This document shows positions 28,587 to 37,271 of a stretch of DNA of 47,933 nt, one piece after another (positions within the stretch are counted from its first letter, which is position 1; the number at the start of each line of letters is the position of its first letter). Location of the stretch: positions 1 to 47,933 of the forward strand of contig JAEPDS010000030.1 of the NCBI GenBank assembly GCA_016842065.1. The letters run 5' to 3'. A program made the translations under genes and the position numbers. The DNA comes from Candidatus Thiodiazotropha sp. 'RUGA'. GTDB taxonomy: Bacteria > Pseudomonadota > Gammaproteobacteria > Chromatiales > Chromatiaceae. The notes below the pieces were generated by a model, which had not been told where the DNA came from, did not search any database, and saw only the letters and a list, made by a program, of their open reading frames with translations.

Positions 28587-29192
28587 ATGACCCAGGTAAC
28601 CCAGTCCGATCCTTTACCACTTGTATTAGCCTCCAGCTCCCCATTCAGAAGAGAACTGCTCAGCCGACTTGGTTTGGAATTCAGCACCTCTTCACCCGAC
28701 GTGGATGAGAGCAGGCTGAACAATGAGTCAGCTGAAGCGCTCGTGCTGAGGCTATCAAAACTGAAAGCGATGGCAGTCGCAAAGAGCCACCCAGAGGCCC
28801 TGATTATCGGCTCGGATCAGGTTGCCACGGTTGATGAAGCGATTTTGGGTAAACCGGGCAACCACGAAAAAGCGGTTGAACAGCTGCTCAATGCCTCCGG
28901 CAAGCGGGTAACTTTTTACACAGGTCTCACTCTATATAACAGTAAAACCGGCCAGGACCATAGCTGTTGCGAACCTTTTCATGTTCATTTCAGAACATTG
29001 ACTCAACCCGAGATCGAAAATTATCTGTTGAAAGAGGAGCCTTATAACTGCGCCGGTTCCTTCAAATCAGAGGGTCTGGGGATCACCCTGTTTGAGTCTA
29101 TGGAAGGAACGGATCCGAATGCCTTGATTGGCCTGCCCCTGATACGTCTCATCACAATGCTTCGTAAGGAAGGGGTGAACGTCCTGGCATAG
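28587..29192 (+). CDS. yceF: Maf-like nucleotide pyrophosphatase, YceF subfamily
   Basis: Maf proteins hydrolyse non-canonical nucleotides; the YceF group prefers 7-methyl-GTP. The 201-residue protein has the Maf N-terminus LASSSPFRRELLSRLG, SDQV near residue 75 with the catalytic Asp, and the YceF-type blocks VTFYTGLTLYN, CAGSFKSEGLGITLFE and GLPLIRL. In E. coli yceF is next to yceD and divergent from it, and the same polarity is kept here but with oadGAB between. No good ribosome binding site precedes the ATG, and a TAAAAT -10-like box occurs about 30 nt upstream. Confidence 0.9.
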   Translation: MTQVTQSDPLPLVLASSSPFRRELLSRLGLEFSTSSPDVDESRLNNESAEALVLRLSKLKAMAVAKSHPEALIIGSDQVATVDEAILGKPGNHEKAVEQLLNASGKRVTFYTGLTLYNSKTGQDHSCCEPFHVHFRTLTQPEIENYLLKEEPYNCAGSFKSEGLGITLFESMEGTDPNALIGLPLIRLITMLRKEGVNVLA

Positions 29193-29295
29193 CGAGTGGA
29201 GTCTACGACCGGAGCAGATCAAGCTGCTTCGAGGACCAGCACTGTGTCATCATCGGAGTTGGCCTGCCATAGCACTGGATTTGGATTAACAGATC

Positions 29296-30207
29296 CTAAA
29301 AGATCGCATCCTCGATTTTTATGGTATCGGCGTCGAGACTATCGCCGTTTTCACCGTGCTCCAGCCTGGCAAATGCTTTGACGGTGGATCGATCCACCGA
29401 TGCCAGATAGTGATCTGTGCCCTCATGAGCCAGAATATTTGCTACCTGAACAATATCCACATAATCGACTGGCACATCATCCCCCGGATCCCGGCTGAAA
29501 TCTTCATGATGGGCAGCCACATCGATGATCACCTCGTCGAATTTCCATAACTTCAAGATACTCCCTCCGATATGCGGATGCAGCTTTCGCAGAACCTTGT
29601 CGAGAAATTGAGGGTTATCTATCAACTCTTTGTATTTACATGCTTTTATTAATAGTGGTATATGCCCGATGTCATGTACCAACCCTGCCACCAGTGCGAC
29701 ATCCGGGTCCAGTCCCGGCTGTGCCTTGGCTAACATCGCGGCTTGCGCCCCCACTTTCACAGAGTGATTCCAGAGCTTGTCCATGCGCCGCTCAATCTCT
29801 TTCACCGAGGTTCGAAATACCTCTTTCATCGATACGGCATAGACCGCATTTTTCACCCGCTGAAAACCGATCCGGGTAATTGCAGGCTTGATGGTAGCGA
29901 TCTTGTTCATGCCCCGGTAGAGAGGACTGTTGGCATAGCGGATCAGTCGGGCGGTCAAGGAGGCATCCCGCGAAATGACTTTTTGCAGATCGGATGCAGA
30001 GCTATCCACATCATTGATAATGATCAGCGCTTCCAGCGCCAAAGCCGGCAAGGTTGGCAGATAGATGTTGTTGGCAAGCAGATCCTCTTTTACCGAGTCG
30101 ACAAAAGCTTTGGTTGTCGCAGATTCAAGCTGCTTCTGCTCACGCTCCTGTTCTGTCTCAGTATCTACCCGCTCACCATCTGCAAGAGTGAAAACCGATT
30201 TTGTCAT
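29296..30207 (-). CDS. HDOD domain signalling protein
   Basis: This protein of about 303 residues has one HDOD domain, a catalytically unproven relative of HD phosphohydrolases found in bacterial regulatory proteins. Key segments are LPTLPALALEALIIINDVDSSA (as LPTLPALALEAL followed by IIINDVDSSA), VISRDASLTARLIRYANSPLY near residues 75-95, and AGLVHDIGHIPLL. The start at 30207 (ATG) is preferred over the upstream TTG at 30246. It converges with yceF and is divergent from the REC-GGDEF protein, which suggests a shared signalling region, but no direct link can be shown. Confidence 0.8.
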   Translation of the reverse strand: MTKSVFTLADGERVDTETEQEREQKQLESATTKAFVDSVKEDLLANNIYLPTLPALALEALIIINDVDSSASDLQKVISRDASLTARLIRYANSPLYRGMNKIATIKPAITRIGFQRVKNAVYAVSMKEVFRTSVKEIERRMDKLWNHSVKVGAQAAMLAKAQPGLDPDVALVAGLVHDIGHIPLLIKACKYKELIDNPQFLDKVLRKLHPHIGGSILKLWKFDEVIIDVAAHHEDFSRDPGDDVPVDYVDIVQVANILAHEGTDHYLASVDRSTVKAFARLEHGENGDSLDADTIKIEDAIF

Positions 30208-30943
30208 CCGATTGCTGCCAGCCTGTTTTGTCTCGTTGTAGATCAACTCATCATTCGACCAAAGCTCTGTTTACTGCTGCTGACCTTCCTGTCAGGTCAG
30301 CATGGCACAGGGCTCTCAGGCCCAATCTTAGATCCTTAATTACTATATATATCAGCTATTAAAAACACTATTGGAAAGTTTACCTTAACTACTGACTCAC
30401 TCCTTACAATCGAGCCAAAGCGGGTTATCTGCTATCCAGCAGGATTCGCTTAAAACCAGAGTTAAAATCACCTGCAGAAGATAGCGGCAAGACAATCCGA
30501 TTTCTCCAGTTTTCGAATCATTTCAAGCTAGTTGAGTGGTTGCTATGCGTCAAGCATCACACAATCAAAAATTAATTACCCGGAGACCCAATCCCTCACT
30601 TTCAGCTGCTGTGAGTCTTAATACCGCAAAATTGAACGGGCCATTTTTTTTAAATCTTTCACAAAAAATAAATCTTTTGTTACCGATAATAGTACGCACT
30701 GATGCGTTGCGGCCCACAACACTCAAATCCGTGCCCCAGTGCCAATTCCGACCGGCCTGGAATCGCACTTATTTGAATATTAGTGAATTGCCTCTCATTT
30801 TTCGCTTCCCATCTGATTCATAACTAAAGTATTAATACTTTTATTTCATGGAGTTAAGCCTGTTATTTAAAATCATATTTAACAAATACTCATTCAAGTT
30901 TTAGCTCTATGAGACGACTTTATGGGTAGGCTAAACAATAAAC
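30208..30943. other. Long AT-rich divergent intergenic region
   Basis: This 736-nt stretch lies between the divergent HDOD and REC-GGDEF genes. Reading frames inside it have no recognisable domain or start context. It holds AT-rich runs and a perfect 16-bp palindrome at 30826-30841 (AAAGTATTAATACTTT), about 100 nt upstream of the plus-strand gene. I saw no convincing terminator or small-RNA gene. Confidence 0.5.
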
Positions 30944-33406
30944 ATGTCTAACGATCAAGACTTTGACGGTATGGCAGAACAAGCACTCAATCGCTTTACT
31001 CAACATACTGGCGATAAGCCGGTAGTCCTCATTGCAGACGATTCTCGGGTTGTCCGGGTATCGCTGAGGAATATTCTTAATCAAACCTGTCAACTCATTG
31101 AAGTTGAGGATGGGGAGCAGGCGTGGCAGGTCATTTGCCAAACCCCATCCATCGATTTGGTTTTCAGCGACCTCTCCATGCCAAAACTGGATGGTCGCAA
31201 ACTCTTATCCAATATCAGAAGTTCTACGATTGGACAAATATCCAACCTGCCGTTCATCGTTGTTACCGGTAATGAGGTGACTGACGGTATCGCTGAAGAG
31301 CTTGAGAAGCTTGGTGCATCCGGGATGGTGAGCAAACCGTTCGATCCAACATTAATTCAGCAGTTTGTTGATGAGTTAGCCGAAGAGAGCGAGCCGGAGC
31401 TCTCCGTCGAACTGCAAAACACCAAAGCACAGAGTGATTATCTCGACAGTACCACCGATAAATCACAATTTCTGGAGATTGCCAGCCGGGAGCTCTCGTT
31501 TGCAATCCGCAACAAGAATGAGCTTGCTTTGGCGATCATCAAAGTCGATCAATTCAGCAGCATTCTGGACCACTACAGTGAAGCGGCCATCGAGCATATT
31601 CTGCTGGCGCTGAAGGAGATCATTGAAAAACACATCCATCCTGATGACACCCTGGGCTATTTTGGAGAGGGCTGCTTTGCGATTCTACGTCCCGCCTCGA
31701 ATGCCATAGGTACAAAATACCTGAGCCGCAGAATTCTCGAAGATCTCACCTCAAAACAGTTCTATCTTGGGGAGGCGGATGAAAGCGTCACGGCGAGTAT
31801 TGGCATTTCAGCACCGGACATCAAACCGGGAATCCGCCTACAGGATCTGATCAAACTTGCAGAAGGACGCCTTAAAGCCGCGTTTGATAATGGCGGCGAT
31901 AAAGTTGTCGATAAAGGCAATGAAAACCTTACTCCGGTCTCCATGCAGGACAGCATGGAGATATCCAACGTCATATCCAACACACAACCCAGCTCACCCC
32001 ATGTAGCGAGCAGAAGCTCCACCGAGATCAATCGTTTAGCGGCGGAACAGGTTGCGGAAATCAAGGCCAAGTACACGAATCAAGCGAAGGATTTCGAAGC
32101 TCAGGCAGGGCAGATTTCTGAATATAAGAGAGCTCTGGAGGATTTGACCGATGAAAACAGAGCGCTGATCGAAGACGTCAAACATTGGAAGAATGAATCC
32201 GCCGAAGCTGAACAGCTGCGCCGACAACTGTTTGAGGTTGAAAGCCAGTTCCAACAGCTGAAAGTCAAGTTTGGTGAAGTGCAAAAGGCCAATGATGATC
32301 TGGCACACCGCACCGACACTACCGAAAGAGAGAATCGGCGACTGATTGATGAAGAGGAAGAGAGAACAGCTTCATTGAGGCAGTCTCACCAACTGATAGA
32401 AGGTGAGAACAAGCGTCTGGAGAGTCAGATCACCGATTTGAAAAGCCGCGCAGAAAAAGCTGAGCTTGAGAGCCTGAAATCCAATCAGCTGGTAACCAGT
32501 CTGCGGGATAACAGCAATCTGCTGAAGATGCAGGTTGATCAGTTACAACAGGAAGTCAATGAACTGCGGGAAAAACAGTACCAGCAGCCACAAGCTAGCA
32601 AAAAACAGAACAGCGCCCCAAGCAGTGAATCAGATTCAGCGTTGAAAACAGACACCGATCTGCTGGAAGAGCTGTACAAACCTGAACTGGCCCTCTCCCC
32701 CACTCCGCAACCAAAGCCGCAGCCGCAACCGCAAAGTAAACCGGTCAAAGAGACTACAGCCGATTCGGTTCATCTGTTTCCAGATAAAGAGCAGGTGGAC
32801 CAGAAACAGAAGCAGGTGAAAGAGAGCAGGATTCCTCCATTTCGGGTAGAAGCCGAACCGATGTTCTTTAAGAATGGTTTCAATCTCTCATCATTCACCA
32901 TTGCCAGCTTGATCATGCTCGCCATAGTCATAGTCGGCGGCATCTACCTTTACTCGGTAATGAGTGACCCACCTGCAAATGATCTAGCATCTGAGACTGG
33001 TCAGGTAACGCTGCAGAGTACGACGCCCAATGGCGTTGCAGCAGCCCCGGCGCCCAAGGAGACCGTTGTAAAAAAAAGCGTAAATAACAGCAGTGGTAGA
33101 TCGGCCCCATCAGTCAACAGGGCTGAATATCAGGAAGCGGCTCCTGTTACCAGAGCGATGAGCATTTCTGAGGAGCTGAGGCTTGAAAAAGAGCTGACGT
33201 TACGTCAGATGGCAGAGGAAGAGTTCTCTCGCAGTCTGGTCAGCACTGCGACAACCGAATCCGACAATTCCGATCCCACAGAAACCATTTCCAAAGATTT
33301 TGAAGTTCAGCCTGAAACCGCCAACGAAGCACTCCCCTTATCACACGATTTTGAAGCAGAAGCCACCTCCGTGGATCTTGATGCAACCTCAGATAGCCTC
33401 AACTAA
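30944..33406 (+). CDS. REC - degenerate GGDEF - coiled coil - transmembrane protein
   Basis: This 820-residue protein has an unusual order. Residues about 22-145 are a response-regulator receiver domain with ADDSRVVR, the phospho-acceptor in LVFSDLSMP and Lys in VSKPFD. Residues about 165-325 look like a GGDEF fold, but the signature is GEGCF in place of GGDEF, so it is probably not an active cyclase. A long Glu/Gln/Lys-rich coiled coil runs from about 365 to 550, followed by a Pro/Gln segment (QPKPQPQPQSKP). There is one membrane helix at about 650-672 and a polar C-terminal tail of about 145 residues. The receiver domain would be cytoplasmic and the tail probably periplasmic. A scaffold or localisation role is plausible but unproven. 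Confidence 0.75.
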   Translation: MSNDQDFDGMAEQALNRFTQHTGDKPVVLIADDSRVVRVSLRNILNQTCQLIEVEDGEQAWQVICQTPSIDLVFSDLSMPKLDGRKLLSNIRSSTIGQISNLPFIVVTGNEVTDGIAEELEKLGASGMVSKPFDPTLIQQFVDELAEESEPELSVELQNTKAQSDYLDSTTDKSQFLEIASRELSFAIRNKNELALAIIKVDQFSSILDHYSEAAIEHILLALKEIIEKHIHPDDTLGYFGEGCFAILRPASNAIGTKYLSRRILEDLTSKQFYLGEADESVTASIGISAPDIKPGIRLQDLIKLAEGRLKAAFDNGGDKVVDKGNENLTPVSMQDSMEISNVISNTQPSSPHVASRSSTEINRLAAEQVAEIKAKYTNQAKDFEAQAGQISEYKRALEDLTDENRALIEDVKHWKNESAEAEQLRRQLFEVESQFQQLKVKFGEVQKANDDLAHRTDTTERENRRLIDEEEERTASLRQSHQLIEGENKRLESQITDLKSRAEKAELESLKSNQLVTSLRDNSNLLKMQVDQLQQEVNELREKQYQQPQASKKQNSAPSSESDSALKTDTDLLEELYKPELALSPTPQPKPQPQPQSKPVKETTADSVHLFPDKEQVDQKQKQVKESRIPPFRVEAEPMFFKNGFNLSSFTIASLIMLAIVIVGGIYLYSVMSDPPANDLASETGQVTLQSTTPNGVAAAPAPKETVVKKSVNNSSGRSAPSVNRAEYQEAAPVTRAMSISEELRLEKELTLRQMAEEEFSRSLVSTATTESDNSDPTETISKDFEVQPETANEALPLSHDFEAEATSVDLDATSDSLN

Positions 33407-33412
33407 GGCTTA

Positions 33413-33432
33413 GACAATCACCCCGGATTGTC
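33413..33432. terminator. Small hairpin between convergent genes
   Basis: GACAATC and GATTGTC form 7-bp arms around ACCCCG, just after the REC-GGDEF gene and 109 nt from the convergent DUF2914 gene end. No T-tract follows, so termination is only possible. Confidence 0.3.
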
Positions 33433-33541
33433 CATAACCATCAGATAAAACCTCTCTTTTCTCAATTTCAAGTACGATAACAATCTTGCATTACTGTCTA
33501 TTGCATTGATGACAAGGTGCCCGGTAAAAACCTAACAGGAT

Positions 33542-34072
33542 TTAATTCTCACTCAGATCACTCGCCCGCTGCTGAAAGATGCTGGCATGCAGTGGCCAGC
33601 CCGACTCATCAATCACGAATACTGTCCATTTTCCCTCTTCACCGGGGTTGAGACTCTTGATTGAATAGGCCCGCCAGCGGGGGCCGCCGACTTGGATATT
33701 GACCTCACTGATCACTTCCCCTTCAAATTCCCATCTGTGAACAACTGTACGACCCTGAAGATTTCTAAGATCTGTAAAGAATGAGACTTCCGTGGCATTC
33801 TCATCCAGGCTGACCACCTGATCCACTGGCTCTCTGTTAATCACGGCGGTGGTGAACACAGCCCGGGCGACGTAGGCATCGGGCACGGGAGACTCTTCGA
33901 TAGCCTGTGAATCCAATAGCGCTTGTGCTTCCGCTTCAACCTCTTCCGAGGTCACGCTCCCTTGTGCTGGATCAATCGTCTCCTGTGACCATAGTGATGC
34001 CTGTATGGGGATCAGTGCGATGGCCAGCCAAGCCTGTTTTATCAATCCAAATCCTTGAAGAGTTTTTATCAT
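33542..34072 (-). CDS. Exported DUF2914 domain protein
   Basis: This 176-residue protein begins with a hydrophobic segment (LIKQAWLAIALIPIQASLW), which reads as a signal peptide or anchor. An acidic spacer follows, then the DUF2914 domain with VARAVFTTAVINREPVD, RTVVHRWEFEGEV and WRAYSIKSL segments. The fold is probably a beta-sandwich on the periplasmic side; the function is unknown. The ATG at 34072 is chosen because GGAGGT lies 4-5 nt upstream. An in-frame start further upstream would add 32 residues and overlap the next gene. Confidence 0.75.
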   Translation of the reverse strand: MIKTLQGFGLIKQAWLAIALIPIQASLWSQETIDPAQGSVTSEEVEAEAQALLDSQAIEESPVPDAYVARAVFTTAVINREPVDQVVSLDENATEVSFFTDLRNLQGRTVVHRWEFEGEVISEVNIQVGGPRWRAYSIKSLNPGEEGKWTVFVIDESGWPLHASIFQQRASDLSEN

Positions 34073-34143
34073 TGACACCTCCGACATGCTGTTATTGAAA
34101 AATTGAAACAGAAATCCCTGACAGGCGCCAGTTTTTGCCAAGG

Positions 34144-34839
34144 CTATCTTCGCAGAACCCGAATCCATTGCCAGAAATTCAATAAACCGGCGAGTGAGGC
34201 GGAGAGATAGGTAAATGCTGCCGCCCGTAATATTTTTTCCGCTGCTGGGTATTGTTCCGTTGTCAGATAACCATCCTTTAACAGGGGCATGGCTTTTTTA
34301 AAACTTGCATCCAATTCAACCGGCAGGGTGAGTAACTGTAACAGTACATTGGTCCCCATGATCAGAAATGCCGCCAGGGCACTGACCATCCCGATCGCCG
34401 GCGCCCTGGAGATCACAGAGGCTACAGGTGCCAGAAACAGCAGAAAAGACCCCAGACGCTGAGCAAACTGCGCGAATCGGGCCAGTCGGGTCCGCCAGCG
34501 GAACATCGGTTCATCCGCTGCGTCCTGCAGCGCATGCCCTACTTCATGAGCTGCGGTTGTAATCGCGGTCAGCGATTTCCCGGCCAGCTTCTCCTTGGTC
34601 AGCCTGACAGCTTTATCACCCGGGTCGTAGTGGTCCCCCAGATCCGTACTTTCAACACGTACGTCTGTCAGGGAAAATCGATCCAGCAGATGCCTTGCCA
34701 ATTCACCACCGTTGCCGGGAAAATTATCCTCATCCTGTTGACTGTGCTTTTTCATGGTCCGATTGACCCACCATTGTGGCCCAAGCAGAAGCAGAAGCAG
34801 CAGTGCCAAAATCAATACATAATGCATGCCTTGTCTCAA
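34144..34839 (-). CDS. Membrane zinc metallopeptidase (YugP-like family)
   Basis: This 231-residue protein has an N-terminal hydrophobic segment (VLILALLLLLLLGPQWW) and a zinc-binding HEVGH in ITTAAHEVGHALQDAAD at about residue 97. Two more hydrophobic helices lie near 135-175, and a C-terminal Leu-rich helix follows. This fits the neutral zinc metallopeptidase family represented by YugP. The substrate is unknown. The nearest gene on the same strand is DUF2914, 71 nt downstream, and the two could be cotranscribed. Confidence 0.85.
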   Translation of the reverse strand: MRQGMHYVLILALLLLLLLGPQWWVNRTMKKHSQQDEDNFPGNGGELARHLLDRFSLTDVRVESTDLGDHYDPGDKAVRLTKEKLAGKSLTAITTAAHEVGHALQDAADEPMFRWRTRLARFAQFAQRLGSFLLFLAPVASVISRAPAIGMVSALAAFLIMGTNVLLQLLTLPVELDASFKKAMPLLKDGYLTTEQYPAAEKILRAAAFTYLSASLAGLLNFWQWIRVLRR

Positions 34840-35040
34840 CCGATAGCTGAACTCATCTGGAATTGATCAGTTATTAATCTGGAATAATAGGTCGGATTAA
34901 TACTATGATGATCAACGGCAGGAAAAGTTTGAGGGCACCTCTTGATTACTCTGAGTTCGAATCGAGATGCGGAGGTGTAGCCTGGCTGCATGGACTGGTG
35001 GTTGATTAATTCGCAACCGCGTTCATCCGGTCCGATGGTT

Positions 35041-35082
35041 GAAGAATAACGCCATAACCATGCATTAGACATGGTTATGGCG
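35041..35082 (-). terminator. Rho-independent terminator downstream of the DUF4332-like gene
   Basis: A perfect 13-bp inverted repeat (CGCCATAACCATG and its reverse complement, 35050-35062 and 35070-35082) encloses a 7-nt loop. On the minus strand it is followed by TTATTCTTC. It begins 12 nt after the gene stop, which fits an intrinsic terminator. Confidence 0.65.
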
Positions 35083-35093
35083 GATAGGATCAG

Positions 35094-35498
35094 CTAGTAG
35101 GTGACCACTCTCGGAAGCTGTTTCGCTTCAGCCACCCACTTCTCAACTGAGGAGAGACTGGGCGTAGCGCGCACCAGATTCTTTGCATCGTTGACCTCAA
35201 CCATTTTTGCATGGAGATTCTCGGGCTTTCTTTGCGCCAGTTCAGGCACCGTATCCACCCCGGCCGCTTCCAACAGGTCGGAGTACTGCTCACCAATACC
35301 CTTGACCCTGAAAAGGTCGGCCATATTGACCCATCTGAGAATCAGTTTGCCGCTGATTCCGCTTGAATCTTCAAGTGCCTTACGCCCCTTCTTGGTACTC
35401 CCCTGCTCCAGCAAAGCTTCCAGGCTCTTGATATCCGCCGCTTCCAGTTTTGATGCGTAGGTTGCACCGATACCCTCGATTTCGACTAGCTTAGTCAT
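35094..35498 (-). CDS. DUF4332-like helix-hairpin-helix protein
   Basis: This 134-residue protein contains two helix-hairpin-helix-like repeats: LVEIEGIGATYASKL near the start and LFRVKGIGEQYSDLLEAAGV from about residue 62. Each has the G-I-G turn seen in non-specific DNA-binding HhH motifs. The pattern matches DUF4332 proteins, which often stand alone and whose role is unknown. It has a good terminator behind it and no near cotranscribed gene, so it is probably monocistronic. DNA binding is inference from the motif. Confidence 0.7.
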   Translation of the reverse strand: MTKLVEIEGIGATYASKLEAADIKSLEALLEQGSTKKGRKALEDSSGISGKLILRWVNMADLFRVKGIGEQYSDLLEAAGVDTVPELAQRKPENLHAKMVEVNDAKNLVRATPSLSSVEKWVAEAKQLPRVVTY

Positions 35499-35887
35499 GA
35501 TTTTTAAGTCTCTCTCTGGTTGGATAGGTGGTTATTCTTCTTCCATAGTGAGCGTTCCGATACTCAACATCTGCCATCCCTATGCACCCTCTGAAAGGCT
35601 TATAATCCTGCATGATCGCTTCTCCGGCATAGGCCACCAGGTTTCCACAATGGGTGGCAATGCAGCTAACCGTTGATTCAGTGACACCTCCCCTGAACCT
35701 TTGACAACGATTATGCAGTACAAAAAATCAAGCTGGCTTTTCCCTCGCCCCCTTCTCATCCCTGTGAGATATCCATCATACACGCTATAAGAGTTTGATA
35801 AATCTTGATTTAGCCCTGAATTCTAAACAACTGTTAAATGTTTTTTCAAGGTATTCCAGTGACTGTTTTCAGCAGCGCCTGTTAAGA
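35499..35887. other. Intergenic region without a recognisable gene
   Basis: The 389 nt between the DUF4332-like gene and the RRM-like gene contain short reading frames without domains or good ribosome binding sites. A TTGACA at 35701 on the plus strand lacks a matching -10 element. Nothing else stood out. Confidence 0.4.
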
Positions 35888-36298
35888 CTAATTAAACGCG
35901 TCGACAACATGACTGGCGAGGCTGATGCGTCGCCGATCCTCTCTTCTCCGATCCCCGGGATAGCGGTGAGCCTTATCAAGCATCAGTCTTCGCCGATCCC
36001 GCGAGGCTTCCCGGTGGATATAGGGATGCGCATGCAGCCTCTTACCCATCTGTGAGGTCGCATTCAGTCTGCCGATCATTTTGTGGGCGGATTCCGATGG
36101 ATCTACAAATACAAGCCCGTGAATTTCCCACTCTTGGGTCTTATTGAACTTCAACTTCAATACTTTCGACCTGGTGATCTCCACGGCTTTGACTTTCTCT
36201 TTAAAAAAAGACCAATCCGGCATTACAAGGCGGTTAACCATTTTGGTCAATTCCCTTGCCGAACACTCTTCCGATATCCCATTAATAAAAACCCACAT
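35888..36298 (-). CDS. Small RRM-like RNA-binding protein with Arg-rich tail
   Basis: The 136-residue protein starts MWVFINGISEECSARELTKM, which resembles the RNP2 strand and first helix of an RNA recognition motif. IHGLVFVDPSES, at about 63-74, is the likely RNP1 region. The tail is highly basic (RDRRRLML and later DRRREDRRR). The ATG at 36298 has GAGAGG 4-5 nt upstream and is preferred over the GTG at 36310. It is separate from the glycine-rich RRM protein at 42711, and the two do not look like recent duplicates. RNA binding is inferred from motifs; no target is known. Confidence 0.6.
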   Translation of the reverse strand: MWVFINGISEECSARELTKMVNRLVMPDWSFFKEKVKAVEITRSKVLKLKFNKTQEWEIHGLVFVDPSESAHKMIGRLNATSQMGKRLHAHPYIHREASRDRRRLMLDKAHRYPGDRRREDRRRISLASHVVDAFN

Positions 36299-36583
36299 CA
36301 CGCCTCTCACAACATGGTCTTTTGCAATTCAATATAGCAGACTATGAACCTGGCACCCTGATATTCAGCCATCTTTTGCAGCGAATCCGCCTTTGAAATT
36401 CAGACTGTTAGGGGCTTAATAAGGCCCGTAATATGGTCTATCAAAGCATCGGCTTTGTACGATATTGCTGAACTTCAATCTATACTACCTATTCAAATCA
36501 TGAGTAATGTTTCTGAACTGTTGCAGAGGAACAATTGCCAGTGAGCTGTACTCATAACTAGAGAACGGCCAGTAGGAAGCGTA

Positions 36584-37237
36584 ATGCCCAATCCATTTAT
36601 CACACAATTTCAGCAGTTACCCAATACCATCCCGATTTTTCCGCTTGCTGGCGCCATTGTGATGCCTGGAGCGCAGTTGCCGCTGAATATCTTCGAACCC
36701 CGATACATCAATATGATAGAAGACGCAATGGCAAGCCATCACCTGATTGGCATGGTACAACCTCTGGAACAACCGGAAAACAGCAAAAATGAGGTATTCA
36801 ATACCGGCTGCTCCGGCAGAATAAGTTACTACAATGAGACGCCCGATGGCAGAATTGAGATCATTCTTACCGGAGTTTGTCGTTTTGATATCGGTGAAGA
36901 GCTCAAGACTACTCGAGGTTATCGCCTCATAACCCCGCTCTGGTCAAGGTTTGAATCGGATTACGACCCCGCTTCCACCGCATTGCTCAAAGAGCGAAAA
37001 CAGATCGAACTCACCCTGGAACGTTATCTGCTGGCGAATGACCTGCAGACAGATACCGAGCAATTGAAACAGCTTCCTACTGATCTGCTGGTAAATGTCC
37101 TTGCCACCGCCCTGCCCCTGCCCCATGAGGACAAGCAATCCATGGTTGAAACTGTCGATATCGCTGAGCGACTGCAGATACTGGTAGCTAAACTGGACTT
37201 GAGCAGTTATCCGGCAAACAGTGATTTGAAACACTGA
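36584..37237 (+). CDS. LON N-terminal substrate-binding domain protein
   Basis: This 217-residue protein has only the N-terminal domain of Lon protease and no ATPase or protease part. Segments FPLAGAIVMPGAQLPLNIFEPRY (as FPLAGAIVMPGAQL and NIFEPRY) and IIGMVQP-like HLIGMVQPLE are the domain's opening strands, and the ILTGVCRFDI block is also typical. Such stand-alone LON proteins are common in proteobacteria. Their role is unclear, possibly in stress or protein quality control. It precedes the YheT-type hydrolase by 34 nt on the same strand, so the two may be cotranscribed. Confidence 0.8.
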   Translation: MPNPFITQFQQLPNTIPIFPLAGAIVMPGAQLPLNIFEPRYINMIEDAMASHHLIGMVQPLEQPENSKNEVFNTGCSGRISYYNETPDGRIEIILTGVCRFDIGEELKTTRGYRLITPLWSRFESDYDPASTALLKERKQIELTLERYLLANDLQTDTEQLKQLPTDLLVNVLATALPLPHEDKQSMVETVDIAERLQILVAKLDLSSYPANSDLKH

Positions 37238-37271
37238 ATCTCTTCAACAGATAAAAATTGCGTTTCGCTTT

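Noticed and set aside
30536-30823. Short reading frames in the long divergent gap
   Set aside because: No start context, no recognisable domain, and both strands are open by chance in the same place.
35580-35783. 67-codon minus-strand frame upstream of the DUF4332-like gene
   Set aside because: No ribosome binding site and no family resemblance.
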